Source: JBJMLO01 sp045805265 (GTDB lineage Bacteria; Actinomycetota; UBA4738; JACQTL01). From it: a stretch of 64,000 nucleotides of DNA. The notes under the pieces were generated by a model. The model was not told the origin of the DNA. It did not search any database and saw nothing but the letters and a program-made list of their open reading frames with translations. Shown in pieces: positions 8,667 to 17,428 of this stretch (position 1 is its first letter; each line of letters opens with the position of its first letter). The stretch lies in the NCBI GenBank assembly GCA_045805265.1, contig JBJMLO010000011.1, forward strand, positions 620,001 to 684,000, read 5' to 3'. Position numbers and translations under genes: made by a program.

Positions 8667-9290
8667 ATGGACACAACGGTCGGACTCAGGGAGCGGAAGA
8701 AGGAACGGACTCGAGCCCAGCTCACCGACGCCGCGTTCCGGCTGTTCACCGAGCGGGGGTTCGACGGAACCACGATCGAGGACATCGTCGAGCAGGTGGA
8801 GGTCTCCCCCCGGACGTTCTTCCGCTACTTCGATTCGAAGGAAGACGTCGTGATCGGGTTCTTCGACGACCTGGGGCTGGAGCTCCGCGCGGCGCTCGAG
8901 GCGCGGCCCGTTGAGGAGCCGCCGTTCACGGCCGTCCGCCACGCACTCGCTTCGCTCGTCGACGTGTACGTCTCCGACGAAGAGCGGGTCGTCGCGGCGA
9001 AGCGGCTGGCCAACGAGACCCCGTCGATCCGCGCCCGGCTGCTGGACAAGCACGCCCGGTGGGAGAACGGCATGACCGAGGCGCTGGCGACACGGCTCGG
9101 AGTCGACCCCGGGGGGGATCCCCGACCGCGGTTGATCGCCGCTGTGGCGCTGGCCGCGTTCTCGACGGGGGTCACCAACTGGTGCACCCAAAGCGGCCGC
9201 GAGGACCTCCACGCACTCGTGGACGACGCCCTCCAGGCAGTCGGCACTGGCCTCGACGCGGTGCAGGCGGACGCGTCTTCGTCGACCTGA
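8667..9290 (+). CDS. TetR family transcriptional regulator
   Basis: 207 residues. The N-terminal helix-turn-helix is classic: RAQLTDAAFRLFTERGFDGTTIEDI then SPRTFFRYFDSKEDVV. The C-terminal ligand domain is of the kind seen in actinobacterial regulators with a TFFRYF recognition helix. The ATG at 8667 begins the conserved domain; an earlier ATG (8565) would add 34 residues without homology. It is divergent from the RAM-SDR-OsmC unit, the most likely target, and 34 bases upstream of a YdjC-like gene that could be co-transcribed. Confidence 0.9.
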   Translation: MDTTVGLRERKKERTRAQLTDAAFRLFTERGFDGTTIEDIVEQVEVSPRTFFRYFDSKEDVVIGFFDDLGLELRAALEARPVEEPPFTAVRHALASLVDVYVSDEERVVAAKRLANETPSIRARLLDKHARWENGMTEALATRLGVDPGGDPRPRLIAAVALAAFSTGVTNWCTQSGREDLHALVDDALQAVGTGLDAVQADASSST

Positions 9291-9324
9291 GGACCACGGG
9301 CTCCCAACAGAATGGACTTCATGC

Positions 9325-10215
9325 ATGAACCGACGTGTCGGTGAAGGTGTTGCGCCCCTTGTCCTCTCGAGTGAACTGCTCGGGTTCCCTGCCGATTCCC
9401 GGGTATTGATCGTCAACTGCGATGACTTCGGCATGTACGAGGCCATCAACACCGCGGTCATCGACTCGATCGAGCAGGGGATCGCCAGCACGTGCAGCTT
9501 GATGGTGCCATGTCCTGGGGCGCGGCCCGCCATGGACCTGCTGCGCGACCGTCCGGAGGTCCCGTTCGGGATTCACCTGACGCTGGTGCGCGATACGGAG
9601 CGCGATCGCTGGGGGCCGCTGGCACCGAGGCGGAAGGTGTCCTCTCTGCTCGATGAGGACGGGCGCCTGTTCATCCCCACCCCCGCAGGACGTTCGGCGC
9701 TGGTGGCCCGTGCCCGGCAGGACGAAGTCGAACTCGAGTTCCGCGCGCAGATCAACGCCGTGGCCGATGCCGGTCTCACACCGACGCACCTGGACTTCCA
9801 TTGTCTGGCCGACGGCGGACGCGACGACATCCTTGACCTGACCACCGGGCTGGCCGCGGAGTACGGCCTCGCCGTGCGAGTCTGGCTCGAGCCGGCCCGT
9901 CAGAGGTTGCGGCTTCGGGGTCTGCCCGTCATCGACCACGACTTTCTAGACAGCTTTTCGCTCGACCTCGAGGCCAAGGCGGCCCGCTACGCCCAGTTGC
10001 TGCGTGATCTGCCGGCCGGTCTGAGCGAGTGGGCGGTGCACCCGAGTTTGGCCGATCAGGCGTCACGGGCGATGGACAGCGGCTGGCGGGTACGCCGCAC
10101 CGACTACGAGTTCCTGACCTCGCCGCTTGCCGGCCAGCTCATCGAGCAGCTCGGCATCGCTGTCATCGACTACCGGGCTGTCCGCCGTGCCTGGTCACAG
10201 TCCAACGCTCCGTGA
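9325..10215 (+). CDS. ChbG/YdjC-like carbohydrate deacetylase
   Basis: 296 residues. The metal-site residues of the YdjC family are visible: NCDDFG (Asp33-Asp34), GIHL (His84), PTHLDFH (His155, His159) and a late HPSL. These enzymes remove N-acetyl groups from oligosaccharides such as diacetylchitobiose using a bound divalent metal. No chitin gene lies next to it, so the natural substrate is uncertain. The start is poorly supported (no clear ribosome site; three overlapping ATGs at 9312-9325). It follows the TetR gene by 34 bases. Confidence 0.82.
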   Translation: MNRRVGEGVAPLVLSSELLGFPADSRVLIVNCDDFGMYEAINTAVIDSIEQGIASTCSLMVPCPGARPAMDLLRDRPEVPFGIHLTLVRDTERDRWGPLAPRRKVSSLLDEDGRLFIPTPAGRSALVARARQDEVELEFRAQINAVADAGLTPTHLDFHCLADGGRDDILDLTTGLAAEYGLAVRVWLEPARQRLRLRGLPVIDHDFLDSFSLDLEAKAARYAQLLRDLPAGLSEWAVHPSLADQASRAMDSGWRVRRTDYEFLTSPLAGQLIEQLGIAVIDYRAVRRAWSQSNAP

Positions 10216-10383
10216 TCCCCTCGATCAAGTCAGCTTCGTGAGTCGAGGCCAGCAGATGACTGAACAGCCAGTCGGGGGTGCGCCCCTGTCGCCGAGCCCC
10301 CGGGGAACGGCCGCCGACCACCCAGGACGGCCCACGTCGGCATTCTGGCGTAGGGTTGGGAAACGACCCGAAGGAGGTATGCG

Positions 10384-11163
10384 ATGACGACCGTCGAGAA
10401 GCACGAGCCTGGGACGTTCTGTTGGGTGGAGCTCGCCACCAGCGATCTGGGGGCCGGACGGGCTTTCTACTCCACGATCTTCGGGTGGCAGAGCGAGGCT
10501 CGCCCGATCGAGGGGTTCGGCGACTACGCCACGTTCACCGTCGCGGACGGCCGGGGGGCTGCTGGTGGGTACACCCAGCAGGAGGCGGAGCGTTCGATGG
10601 GCGTCCCGCCGCACTGGAACATCTACGTCTACTCCGACGACGTCGACAAGGACGTCGCGAAGGCCACCGAGCTCGGTGGGCAGGCCACGATCCCGGGAAT
10701 GGACACTCCGCTCGGCCGCATGGCCGTCATCGCCGACCCCACGGGCGCCCGGTTCTGCTTGTGGCAGTCGGATCAGATGCCGGGGTTCAAGGTTCGCGGG
10801 GAGCACGGGGCGTTCACGTGGGCCGACCTCATCACGCCGGACAAGGACAAGGCGCAGGAGTTCTACGGCGAGCTGTTCGGCTGGACCGGCGAGACCCTGA
10901 GCGAGGAATTCGGCTTCTACACCGTGATCAAGAAGAACGACGAGCAGGTCGCCGGCTTCATGAACCCGAACCAGCCCGGCCAGCCACCGGCCTGGCTGCC
11001 GTACTTCGACGTCACCGACGCGGAGGCCGTGACGAACTCCGCCCAAGGTCCCGGGGCGCAGGTGATGATGCCGGTGACGCCGATCCCCACGGTCGGCCAC
11101 TTCGCGGTCCTCGCTGACCCGCAGGGTGCGGTGTTCGCGATCCTGCAGGCGCAGCCGAAGTAG
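10384..11163 (+). CDS. Two-domain VOC (glyoxalase/bleomycin-resistance fold) protein
   Basis: 259 residues made of two tandem VOC domains: residues about 1-125 begin GTFCWVELATSDLGAGRAFYSTIFGW and about 128-259 begin GAFTWADLITPDKDKAQEFYGELFGW. Such proteins are often annotated as hydroxylases or glyoxalase-like but most are uncharacterised. Start supported by AAGGAGG at 10371-10377; TAGGGT (10351-10356) is a plausible -10 box giving a short leader. It resembles the frameshifted gene at 29393-30174 along its whole length and is followed after 61 bases by an OsmC gene. Confidence 0.87.
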   Translation: MTTVEKHEPGTFCWVELATSDLGAGRAFYSTIFGWQSEARPIEGFGDYATFTVADGRGAAGGYTQQEAERSMGVPPHWNIYVYSDDVDKDVAKATELGGQATIPGMDTPLGRMAVIADPTGARFCLWQSDQMPGFKVRGEHGAFTWADLITPDKDKAQEFYGELFGWTGETLSEEFGFYTVIKKNDEQVAGFMNPNQPGQPPAWLPYFDVTDAEAVTNSAQGPGAQVMMPVTPIPTVGHFAVLADPQGAVFAILQAQPK

Positions 11164-11224
11164 CCCGGCAGAGGGCCGGTCCAGCCGGCGCGGCGTCGTA
11201 CGATCCCGCTCGGGAGGTGGACCC

Positions 11225-11728
11225 ATGCCGGACATCAGGGAGTCGATCGACGGTGCCGTCGCGTACCTGTCCGAGCACCCGGACGAGGCGGGCTACACGG
11301 ACTCGGTGGCGACGGCGGTGCTCGAAGGGGGACTGCGGTTCCGGGTGACCGGACCGCAGGGAGAGGAACTCACGACCGACATGCCATCGGCGGTCGGCGG
11401 CGGTGCGGCGGGGTTGTCGCCGGGATGGCTGCTTCGCGCGGCGCTCGCCTCGTGCGCGGGGAGCCTCGTGGCCATGGAGGCGGCGCGGACGGGGATCACC
11501 CTCACCGCCCTCTCCGTGGACGTCGACAGCGAATCGGACGACCGGGGAATCCTCGGCATGGACCCGGATGTGCCTGCCGGGCCCCTGTCGGTACGCATCC
11601 GGGTGGGCGCATCCGTCGACGGAGCCGGCGGCGCCGAGGCGGAAGCCGCCATCCGCCGGGCGATCGAGCTGTGCCCGGTAGCGGACGCGGTTCGTCGTGC
11701 CGTCGACCAGACGGTCGAGGTCGTGTAG
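11225..11728 (+). CDS. OsmC family protein
   Basis: 167 residues from ATG 11225 (GGGAGG seven bases before). The core is SPGWLLRAALASCAGSLVAMEAARTGI with the first conserved Cys, and a second Cys in IELCPVADAVRR, matching the two-cysteine arrangement (C...CPV) of OsmC/YhfA-like proteins. It is therefore a better candidate for thiol-dependent peroxide or electrophile reduction than the OsmC protein at 6859. Probably co-transcribed with the preceding VOC gene. Confidence 0.85.
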   Translation: MPDIRESIDGAVAYLSEHPDEAGYTDSVATAVLEGGLRFRVTGPQGEELTTDMPSAVGGGAAGLSPGWLLRAALASCAGSLVAMEAARTGITLTALSVDVDSESDDRGILGMDPDVPAGPLSVRIRVGASVDGAGGAEAEAAIRRAIELCPVADAVRRAVDQTVEVV

Positions 11729-11800
11729 AGCGCCCGGGCCCGTTCGTCGACGGCTCCACCGCGCCGCTGACGGTCTCGAGCTCCATCCCTGAGTCGCGGA

Positions 11801-13390
11801 CTACCCGGTCCCGGCCTCTCGGGCCGCCGCCGGCGACAGACGGCGAAGGGTCGCGAGCAGCTCGTCGACGTCTTCCCTCGTCGTCAGGTAGTTCACGATG
11901 CCGGCTCGGAGGTAGGTCCGGCCGCGCAGCCGCGTGGTCGACAGCCAGCCCTCGCCCGAGACCTCGAGCGCCCGCTGCAGCCGGTCCTGGTACCGGTCCA
12001 GCGCTCCGGGGTCGGCGCTCGTGCTGTTGCCGCCCGGGAGGTGGCGGAAGCACACGACCGAGAGCTCGGGGTCCTCGGGCAGCGCTTCCAGGTCGTCGCT
12101 CTCCCGGCATCGCTGGGCCAGGTACACGGCGAGGTCGAGCGTGTGCTGGATCAACCGACCGAAGCCCTCCGTGCCGAGGAACTTCCACGAGAACCAGAGC
12201 TTGAGGGCCCGGAACCGGCGGGTCCCCTCGATGGAGTACCGGTACCAGTCGAGGGGCTCGCCCTCGGAGTGGGAGCTCCGGTAGTACTCGGGAGAGCTGT
12301 GGAACGCCCGGGGCAGGTGCTCCCGGCGCCGGACGAGCAGGCCACCGATGTCGTGCGGCTGGAAGAACCATTTGTGCGGGTCGAGGGTGACCGTGTCGGC
12401 GAGCTCGAGCCCAGCGATGCGGCCACGGTCACGCCCGGACAGCCGCACGGCCCCGCCGTAGGCCGCGTCGACGTGCAGCCACATGCCCTCGCGTGCAGCG
12501 ACCTCGGCGAGCTCGGGGACAGCGTCCACCGAGCCGGTGTTCGTCGACCCCGTCACGGCCGCGACCGCGAACGGCACCTGCCCGGCAGCGCGGTCCTCGG
12601 CGACCGCGCGCGAGACGGCCTCCCCGCGCAGACGGAACCCCTGGTCGGAGGGGAGCACGCGCAGGGTCTCGGGCGGAAACCCCAGGAGGTCGACGGCCCG
12701 ACGGACCGAGAAGTGCGCCTGGTCCGAGGCGTACACGCGGACCCCCTCCAGGTCGGCGCCGCGGGGAGGGCCGTCGCGTCCGAGCAGCCCCGCCAGGTGG
12801 ACCTCGCGCGCCACCGTCAGCGCCATGAGGTTCGCCATGGCCCCGCCCGACGTGAGGACGCCGAAGGACCCGTCCCCGTACCCCACCAGGTCGCACAGCC
12901 ACCGGATGACCTCCTCCTCGACGAGCGACGCCACCGGGCTGCACTGCCACAGGTCGACGCCCTGGTTCGTCCACTGTGCCAGGAGCTCCCCCGCGATCGA
13001 GATGGGCAGCGCCGGCGGCGTGAAGTACGGCAGCGCCCGGGGGTGGTGGGCGTTCAGCATGTGCGGGGCCAGGCGTCCCCGGAATTCCTCGAGGATCTCT
13101 TCGAACGTGGACGGAGCGTCGGGCGCCGGACCGGGAGCGTCGGTGTCGCCGAAGTACTCCCGCCGGAGTGCCGGGTACGGATCTGGCCCCACCGGCCGGC
13201 GCATCGCCTCGTCGAACAGGTAGTCGAGGGCCGCGCCCCACGCCTCCCGCCCCAGACGCTCGAGCGGTTCACGTGCGCTCGAAGGCGAGCCGAAGTTCAG
13301 CAAGTCCGCCTGCGGGTGCCAGCCGTGCCAGGGCGGCCCCTGTCCGCGAGGTTCCTCGGACTGCTCGGGCGACCCAGTGGAGCCTGTCAT
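11801..13390 (-). CDS. PLP-dependent group II decarboxylase (aromatic/acidic amino acid decarboxylase family)
   Basis: 529 residues. Group II decarboxylase features: PYFTPPALP substrate-loop region (about 121-129), TSGGAMANLMAL (phosphate site, about 180-191), DQAHFSVRRA with the ring-stacking His226, HVDAAYGG with Asp308 and DPHKWFF with the PLP Lys340. It should decarboxylate an amino acid to an amine (tyrosine/DOPA/tryptophan or aspartate/glutamate types are all possible); the substrate cannot be assigned. The ATG has no Shine-Dalgarno but a TACGAT -10 box ends 8 bases before it, so a leaderless transcript is likely. Single gene, convergent with the OsmC gene. Confidence 0.88.
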   Translation of the reverse strand: MTGSTGSPEQSEEPRGQGPPWHGWHPQADLLNFGSPSSAREPLERLGREAWGAALDYLFDEAMRRPVGPDPYPALRREYFGDTDAPGPAPDAPSTFEEILEEFRGRLAPHMLNAHHPRALPYFTPPALPISIAGELLAQWTNQGVDLWQCSPVASLVEEEVIRWLCDLVGYGDGSFGVLTSGGAMANLMALTVAREVHLAGLLGRDGPPRGADLEGVRVYASDQAHFSVRRAVDLLGFPPETLRVLPSDQGFRLRGEAVSRAVAEDRAAGQVPFAVAAVTGSTNTGSVDAVPELAEVAAREGMWLHVDAAYGGAVRLSGRDRGRIAGLELADTVTLDPHKWFFQPHDIGGLLVRRREHLPRAFHSSPEYYRSSHSEGEPLDWYRYSIEGTRRFRALKLWFSWKFLGTEGFGRLIQHTLDLAVYLAQRCRESDDLEALPEDPELSVVCFRHLPGGNSTSADPGALDRYQDRLQRALEVSGEGWLSTTRLRGRTYLRAGIVNYLTTREDVDELLATLRRLSPAAAREAGTG

Positions 13391-13398
13391 TGACGGCG

Positions 13399-13404
13399 AT
13401 CGTA
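13399..13404 (-). promoter_or_regulatory. Putative -10 box (TACGAT) of a leaderless gene
   Basis: On the minus strand TACGAT is followed by eight bases and then the ATG of the decarboxylase at 13390. Transcription would start at or next to the A of the ATG. No ribosome-binding sequence is present in the preceding 25 bases, which supports leaderless initiation. No convincing -35 element. Confidence 0.45.
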
Positions 13405-13519
13405 GCCATTCAGCTCACCTGGGAGGAAGGACGGGGACCACGGCCCTCCACCATTCCGCCCTTGGCACCGAGGTCGAAATGGGACAGGATGCCCGTTCCA
13501 GGGGGGAGGAAAAGCTCCG

Positions 13520-15436
13520 ATGCGGAGAACACAGGTCATTCGAGCTGCCGGCGTGGCGCTGTCACTGGTGGCAGCATTGGCGGCGCTGGCCCCGCCGGCG
13601 GCGGCAACCACGATCAGCGTCGACTGCGCGCACACCGACCTGCAACAGAAGATCGACTCTGCCACCGGGGGAGCAACACTGGCCATCAAGGGGACGTGCG
13701 TGGGGAACTTCGTCATCGCCAAGAACCTCACGCTGAAAGGCAGTCCGACCGCCACGCTCGACGGTGGCACGGTCGACAGGGCCCTCACCATCACCGGCTC
13801 GCACACGGTGCACCTCGCCGGCCTCGAGATCACGGGGGGATACAGGGATGACGATGTCCAGGCCAAGGGCGGCGGGATCTTCGCCGGAGGCGGGATCCTC
13901 ACACTGGACAAGGTCTCGGTGTACGGCAACGTGGCGCTCAGTGGCGGCACAAGCGTCGCCGGCGGTCAGGCGCAGGGCGGGGGCATCTACCTGGCCAGCG
14001 GGGTTCTCCGCGTCACCGACTCGAAGATCACCGACAACTGGGCCATCAGCATCTCCGTCTTCCCCGTGGTCGCGCTCGGGGGCGGGATCAACACATCCGG
14101 CACGCTCTCGGTCCTCCGGTCCAGCGTCAGATCGAACCACGCCGTCGGAAAGTCATCTGGCGACTACGCCACAGCCGGAGGTGGCGGTATCTACCAGGGT
14201 CATGGACCCCTGACGGTGGCCTCCTCACACATCGACGGGAACGGCGCCACGAGCCACGGCGAGAGCTTGGGCAATGCATCGGCCTCGATCGGCGGCGGTC
14301 TCTTGATCGCCAACGGCACCATGTTCTCGATGACCGACTCCACCGTCAGCGGAAACCGCCTGATCGCCGTCGAGGACGGGTCGGACCAAGAGGCGGACGC
14401 GATCGGCGGGGCGATCTCGGCCCACGTCGCGAAGGGCACCGCCTCGGACTCCGCGTTCCTCGGGAACACGATCACCGGGGTCGCGTCGGAGGGGCCGGCC
14501 ATCCCCCGGGGCGGAGCGCTGGCCCTCGTCATCGGCCAGAGCTTCAGCCTGACTCGATCGCGGATCGTCGGGTCGGTGGAGTCCTCAGACGCCAGGCTGA
14601 ACGGGGAGGGGTACGGCGGCGGCATCTGGTTCCAGGGCGGCCTCTCGGTGATCTCATCGACGGTTTCCTCGAACACGATCCGCGCACACGGGCAGGATCA
14701 GTTCGGTGAGGCCCGGGGTGGCGGTATCCGCGGCGACAGCGGCACGCTCACGTTGCGGAGCTCGACCGTGGACGGCAACCGGCTGCTCGTCTCGTCCGAC
14801 AGCGCGGACTCCACCGCGGCGGGCGGCGGTATCTCGATCAACGGCGGTCTCGCGATGTCGAGCTCGACCGTGAGCAGGAACGTCGCGTCGGCCGGAGTCG
14901 AGGGCCGGGCGGGGGGGCTCACGCTGAGCGGCTCGACCACCGACTCCATCGTGAACTCCACCATCGCTTCCAATCTGGCCTTCGGGTTCACCTCGAGCGC
15001 CGGCGGAGTGGAGACGGATGCGAACGCGTTGAACATCACGAACACGACCGTGGCCCGAAACAGCGCGGGGACCGGCGGCGGCCTCCTCGTCACGGGGGGC
15101 ACCGCCAAGCTCGAGGCGACGATCGTCGCCAGGAACACGGCGCCCCATTCGTCGGACTGCAAGGGCTCGATCTCCTCGTTGGGCCACAACCTCATCGGGA
15201 AGACCCTGGGCTGCGCCGGGTTCACGTTGATCGCGTCCGACAAGAGGAACGTCGACGCCAAGCTGGGACTGCTGGCGGCCAACGGCGGACCAACCCAGAC
15301 GCTGGCCCTGATGACCGGGAGCCCGGCGCTGAACGTGATCCCGTCGGCGCAGTGCGCCGTGGCGACGGATCAGCGAGGCGTCAAGCGGCCCCAGGGGCCG
15401 AGGTGCGACATCGGCTCCTTCGAACGCGCGCCCTGA
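13520..15436 (+). CDS. Secreted right-handed beta-helix protein, choice-of-anchor Q type
   Basis: 638 residues. Signal peptide (about 1-29, ending PPAAATT). The body consists of repeated GGGI(F/Y/N/W/R) turns and (S/T)xxxVSxN(xA) rungs, the signature of polymorphic-outer-membrane-protein/parallel beta-helix repeats. The end, LAANGGPTQTLAL...DQRGVKRPQG..CDIGSFE, is the choice-of-anchor Q C-terminal domain, shared with the paralogue at 24014-25525. Probable extracellular surface or matrix-binding protein; no catalytic residues of a polysaccharide lyase can be assigned. GGGGGGAGG precedes the ATG. Confidence 0.82.
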   Translation: MRRTQVIRAAGVALSLVAALAALAPPAAATTISVDCAHTDLQQKIDSATGGATLAIKGTCVGNFVIAKNLTLKGSPTATLDGGTVDRALTITGSHTVHLAGLEITGGYRDDDVQAKGGGIFAGGGILTLDKVSVYGNVALSGGTSVAGGQAQGGGIYLASGVLRVTDSKITDNWAISISVFPVVALGGGINTSGTLSVLRSSVRSNHAVGKSSGDYATAGGGGIYQGHGPLTVASSHIDGNGATSHGESLGNASASIGGGLLIANGTMFSMTDSTVSGNRLIAVEDGSDQEADAIGGAISAHVAKGTASDSAFLGNTITGVASEGPAIPRGGALALVIGQSFSLTRSRIVGSVESSDARLNGEGYGGGIWFQGGLSVISSTVSSNTIRAHGQDQFGEARGGGIRGDSGTLTLRSSTVDGNRLLVSSDSADSTAAGGGISINGGLAMSSSTVSRNVASAGVEGRAGGLTLSGSTTDSIVNSTIASNLAFGFTSSAGGVETDANALNITNTTVARNSAGTGGGLLVTGGTAKLEATIVARNTAPHSSDCKGSISSLGHNLIGKTLGCAGFTLIASDKRNVDAKLGLLAANGGPTQTLALMTGSPALNVIPSAQCAVATDQRGVKRPQGPRCDIGSFERAP

Positions 15437-15443
15437 GAAACGT

Positions 15444-15466
15444 GCTTCGCTCGGGCGGCCCGAAGC
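15444..15466. terminator. Short hairpin between convergent genes
   Basis: GCTTCG (15444-15449) and CGAAGC (15461-15466) form a six-base stem with an eleven-base G+C-rich loop in the 43-base gap between the convergent beta-helix and FG-GAP genes. There is no T-tract on either strand, so it is at best a weak bidirectional terminator. Confidence 0.3.
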
Positions 15467-15479
15467 CCTACCCGTGGCG

Positions 15480-17162
15480 TCACCTGCTCGAGCTGCCCGA
15501 CCCGCTCCCGAAGCCGAAGCCGAACTCGTCGCCGGCCTCTGACTGGTCCTTGATCCCCGGGCTGTCCTGGGTCCACAGCTTGTTGCCGGTGGCCGACAGC
15601 CCGTTCGTTCCCCCGTACAGGACGTTGACGGCGCCGGGGTCGAACAGCGTGTTGCCGACCAGGTTCTCGCCGATGACCCCGATGGCCAGATCGGCCTGGG
15701 CCGTCTTCCCGAAGTTTGTCGCAAGCATCGCGAAGCCGAACAGGTCGGGGGCGTTGTCCGAGACCGCCTTGCCCTCCGAGGAGTCCGCGACCCCCGGGCT
15801 GTCCTGGCTCCAGAACTGGTTCCCCGTCGTGGACAGTCCGGTGGCGGTGCCGTAGAGAACGTTGACGGCCCCGGCATCTCGCACCGTCCCGATGTCCTCC
15901 CCGGGCACCCCGACGACGAGGTCCGCCTGCGCGCTCTTGCCGAAGTTCGCCGACGCGAGCGAGAACCCGAAGTCGTCGCCGAGGGTGAGGGCGACCTGAG
16001 CCTCGCACTGGTCCTTGACGCCCGGCGTGTCCTGAGTGAACAGCTGACTGCCCGTCGTCGTCAGCCCGCCCGTCGTCCCGTAGAGCACGTCGACCGCGCC
16101 GCAGGCGGTGTTCGTTCCCAGTCCCTCGGAGGGGACGCCGATGGCGAGGTCCGCCTTCGCGTTCTTCCCGAAATCGGCTGCGGCCAGGGACGCCCCGAAG
16201 GAGTCCCCGTCCTCCGCCTGGTCCGGCACCCCGGGCGTGTCCTGCGAGAAGAACTGACTCCCGGCGGCCGTCAGCCCTCCTGCCCCCCCGTACAGGACGA
16301 TGGCCGCCCCGGCGTCCACGACGCTCCCGACGTCCTCGCCCACGACGGACACCGCCAGATCGGCCCGGCCGTCCTTGCCGAAGTCGGCGGCGACCAGGCT
16401 GGTGACCTGGCCGAACTTTCCTGAGAAATTGTCATCCGTCTCGGCGCCGTCGCCCGCCATGCCGGGGCTGTCCTCGGTCCAGAGCTGGTTGCCGTTCTGC
16501 GACAGGCCGGTGATGGAGCCGTACACGACCTGGACGGCGCCGGCGTCCGTGACGGCGCCGACGCTCTCGTCGCTGACGCCGATGGCGAGGTCGTCCTCCC
16601 CCGTGCGCCCGAAGTTCCCGGCCGCCAGCGTGGCGCCGAAATGATCGGAGGACTCGGCGTTCTCCTGCATCAGCTCGCTGTTCTGATCGAACAGCTGGCT
16701 CCCGCTCGAGGTGAGACCGGCGGGCGTCCCGTACAGGACGATGACCACGCCCGCTTCAGTGACGGCGTCGACGGTCTGCCCCGGGACTCCGATGGCGAGG
16801 TCGGTGAACCCGTCGCCGTTGAAGTCCCCGGCGGCGAGCGCGGCACCGAATCGGCCACCGGCCTGGGGATCGGTCGGCACACCGGGACTCGCCTGCGTCC
16901 AGAACTGGTTCCCGGCCGGCGCCAGTCCGGTCGCCGATCCGTAGATGACATTGACGGCTCCGGCCCTGTCCTGGCCCCCGAGCGTCTCGGCGGAGACGCC
17001 CACGGCCATGTCCGAGAATCCGTCGCCGTTGAAGTCGGCCCTCGCTCGTGCGGCCGCTGCCGCCGCCGCCCCGGTGGCGCCGGTTGCCCCGAACGAGTCC
17101 GCGCCCTGACCCACCACCGCGAACAACAGGACCGAAAGCGTGATGACGGCGACGCGGCGCAT
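15480..17162 (-). CDS. Secreted FG-GAP seven-bladed beta-propeller protein
   Basis: 560 residues with an N-terminal signal peptide. Seven repeats of about 65-75 residues, each ending in a V(I/L/V)YGxxxGL strand, match an integrin-alpha-like seven-bladed propeller. Only the first two blades keep a perfect calcium loop (DFNGDGFSD and DFNGDGFTD); later blades have decayed versions such as NFGKSAQAD and DFGKNAKAD. The C-terminus is a Gly/Ser-rich tail without a sorting signal. Probable extracellular adhesion or binding protein. GGGAGG precedes the ATG. Convergent with the beta-helix gene. Confidence 0.85.
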   Translation of the reverse strand: MRRVAVITLSVLLFAVVGQGADSFGATGATGAAAAAAARARADFNGDGFSDMAVGVSAETLGGQDRAGAVNVIYGSATGLAPAGNQFWTQASPGVPTDPQAGGRFGAALAAGDFNGDGFTDLAIGVPGQTVDAVTEAGVVIVLYGTPAGLTSSGSQLFDQNSELMQENAESSDHFGATLAAGNFGRTGEDDLAIGVSDESVGAVTDAGAVQVVYGSITGLSQNGNQLWTEDSPGMAGDGAETDDNFSGKFGQVTSLVAADFGKDGRADLAVSVVGEDVGSVVDAGAAIVLYGGAGGLTAAGSQFFSQDTPGVPDQAEDGDSFGASLAAADFGKNAKADLAIGVPSEGLGTNTACGAVDVLYGTTGGLTTTGSQLFTQDTPGVKDQCEAQVALTLGDDFGFSLASANFGKSAQADLVVGVPGEDIGTVRDAGAVNVLYGTATGLSTTGNQFWSQDSPGVADSSEGKAVSDNAPDLFGFAMLATNFGKTAQADLAIGVIGENLVGNTLFDPGAVNVLYGGTNGLSATGNKLWTQDSPGIKDQSEAGDEFGFGFGSGSGSSSR

Positions 17163-17315
17163 GCGAGCCTCCCTGGAGAATGGTCGCCGAGCTTATCCAC
17201 CAGGCCGCCGCCGAGTCCAGGCCACGAGGAGCATGGCTCCTGATGGTCCTTCCAGGGAATGAGGCCCGGCGCACGAGGACCGGCCTGGGGCTCGATTTGC
17301 TGGTCTTCGCTGGAC

Positions 17316-17349
17316 TAAGCTCGCGGCTCCAGGGGCCGAACGCGTTCGG
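17316..17349 (+). promoter_or_regulatory. Putative promoter and perfect 14-bp palindrome in the ammonium channel leader
   Basis: TAAGCT (17316-17321) is a plausible -10 box. CCGAACGCGTTCGG at 17336-17349 is a perfect 14-base palindrome about 15 bases downstream, flanked by GGGG (17332-17335) and CCCC (17353-17356), so the RNA could also fold into a longer imperfect stem. It could be a repressor site or a leader hairpin controlling the transporter. Confidence 0.35.
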
Positions 17350-17428
17350 GAGCCCCTGAGCCGGGTGAGCTCGGTCGTCGGCGCATCGGGGCCTGCCGCC
17401 GCTCGAGTCGGTGGAAAGGGGGTGGCGC

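Noticed and set aside
17411..17428. GTG start upstream of the ammonium transporter
   Set aside because: It falls at the ribosome-binding sequence of the ATG at 17429, which has ideal spacing.
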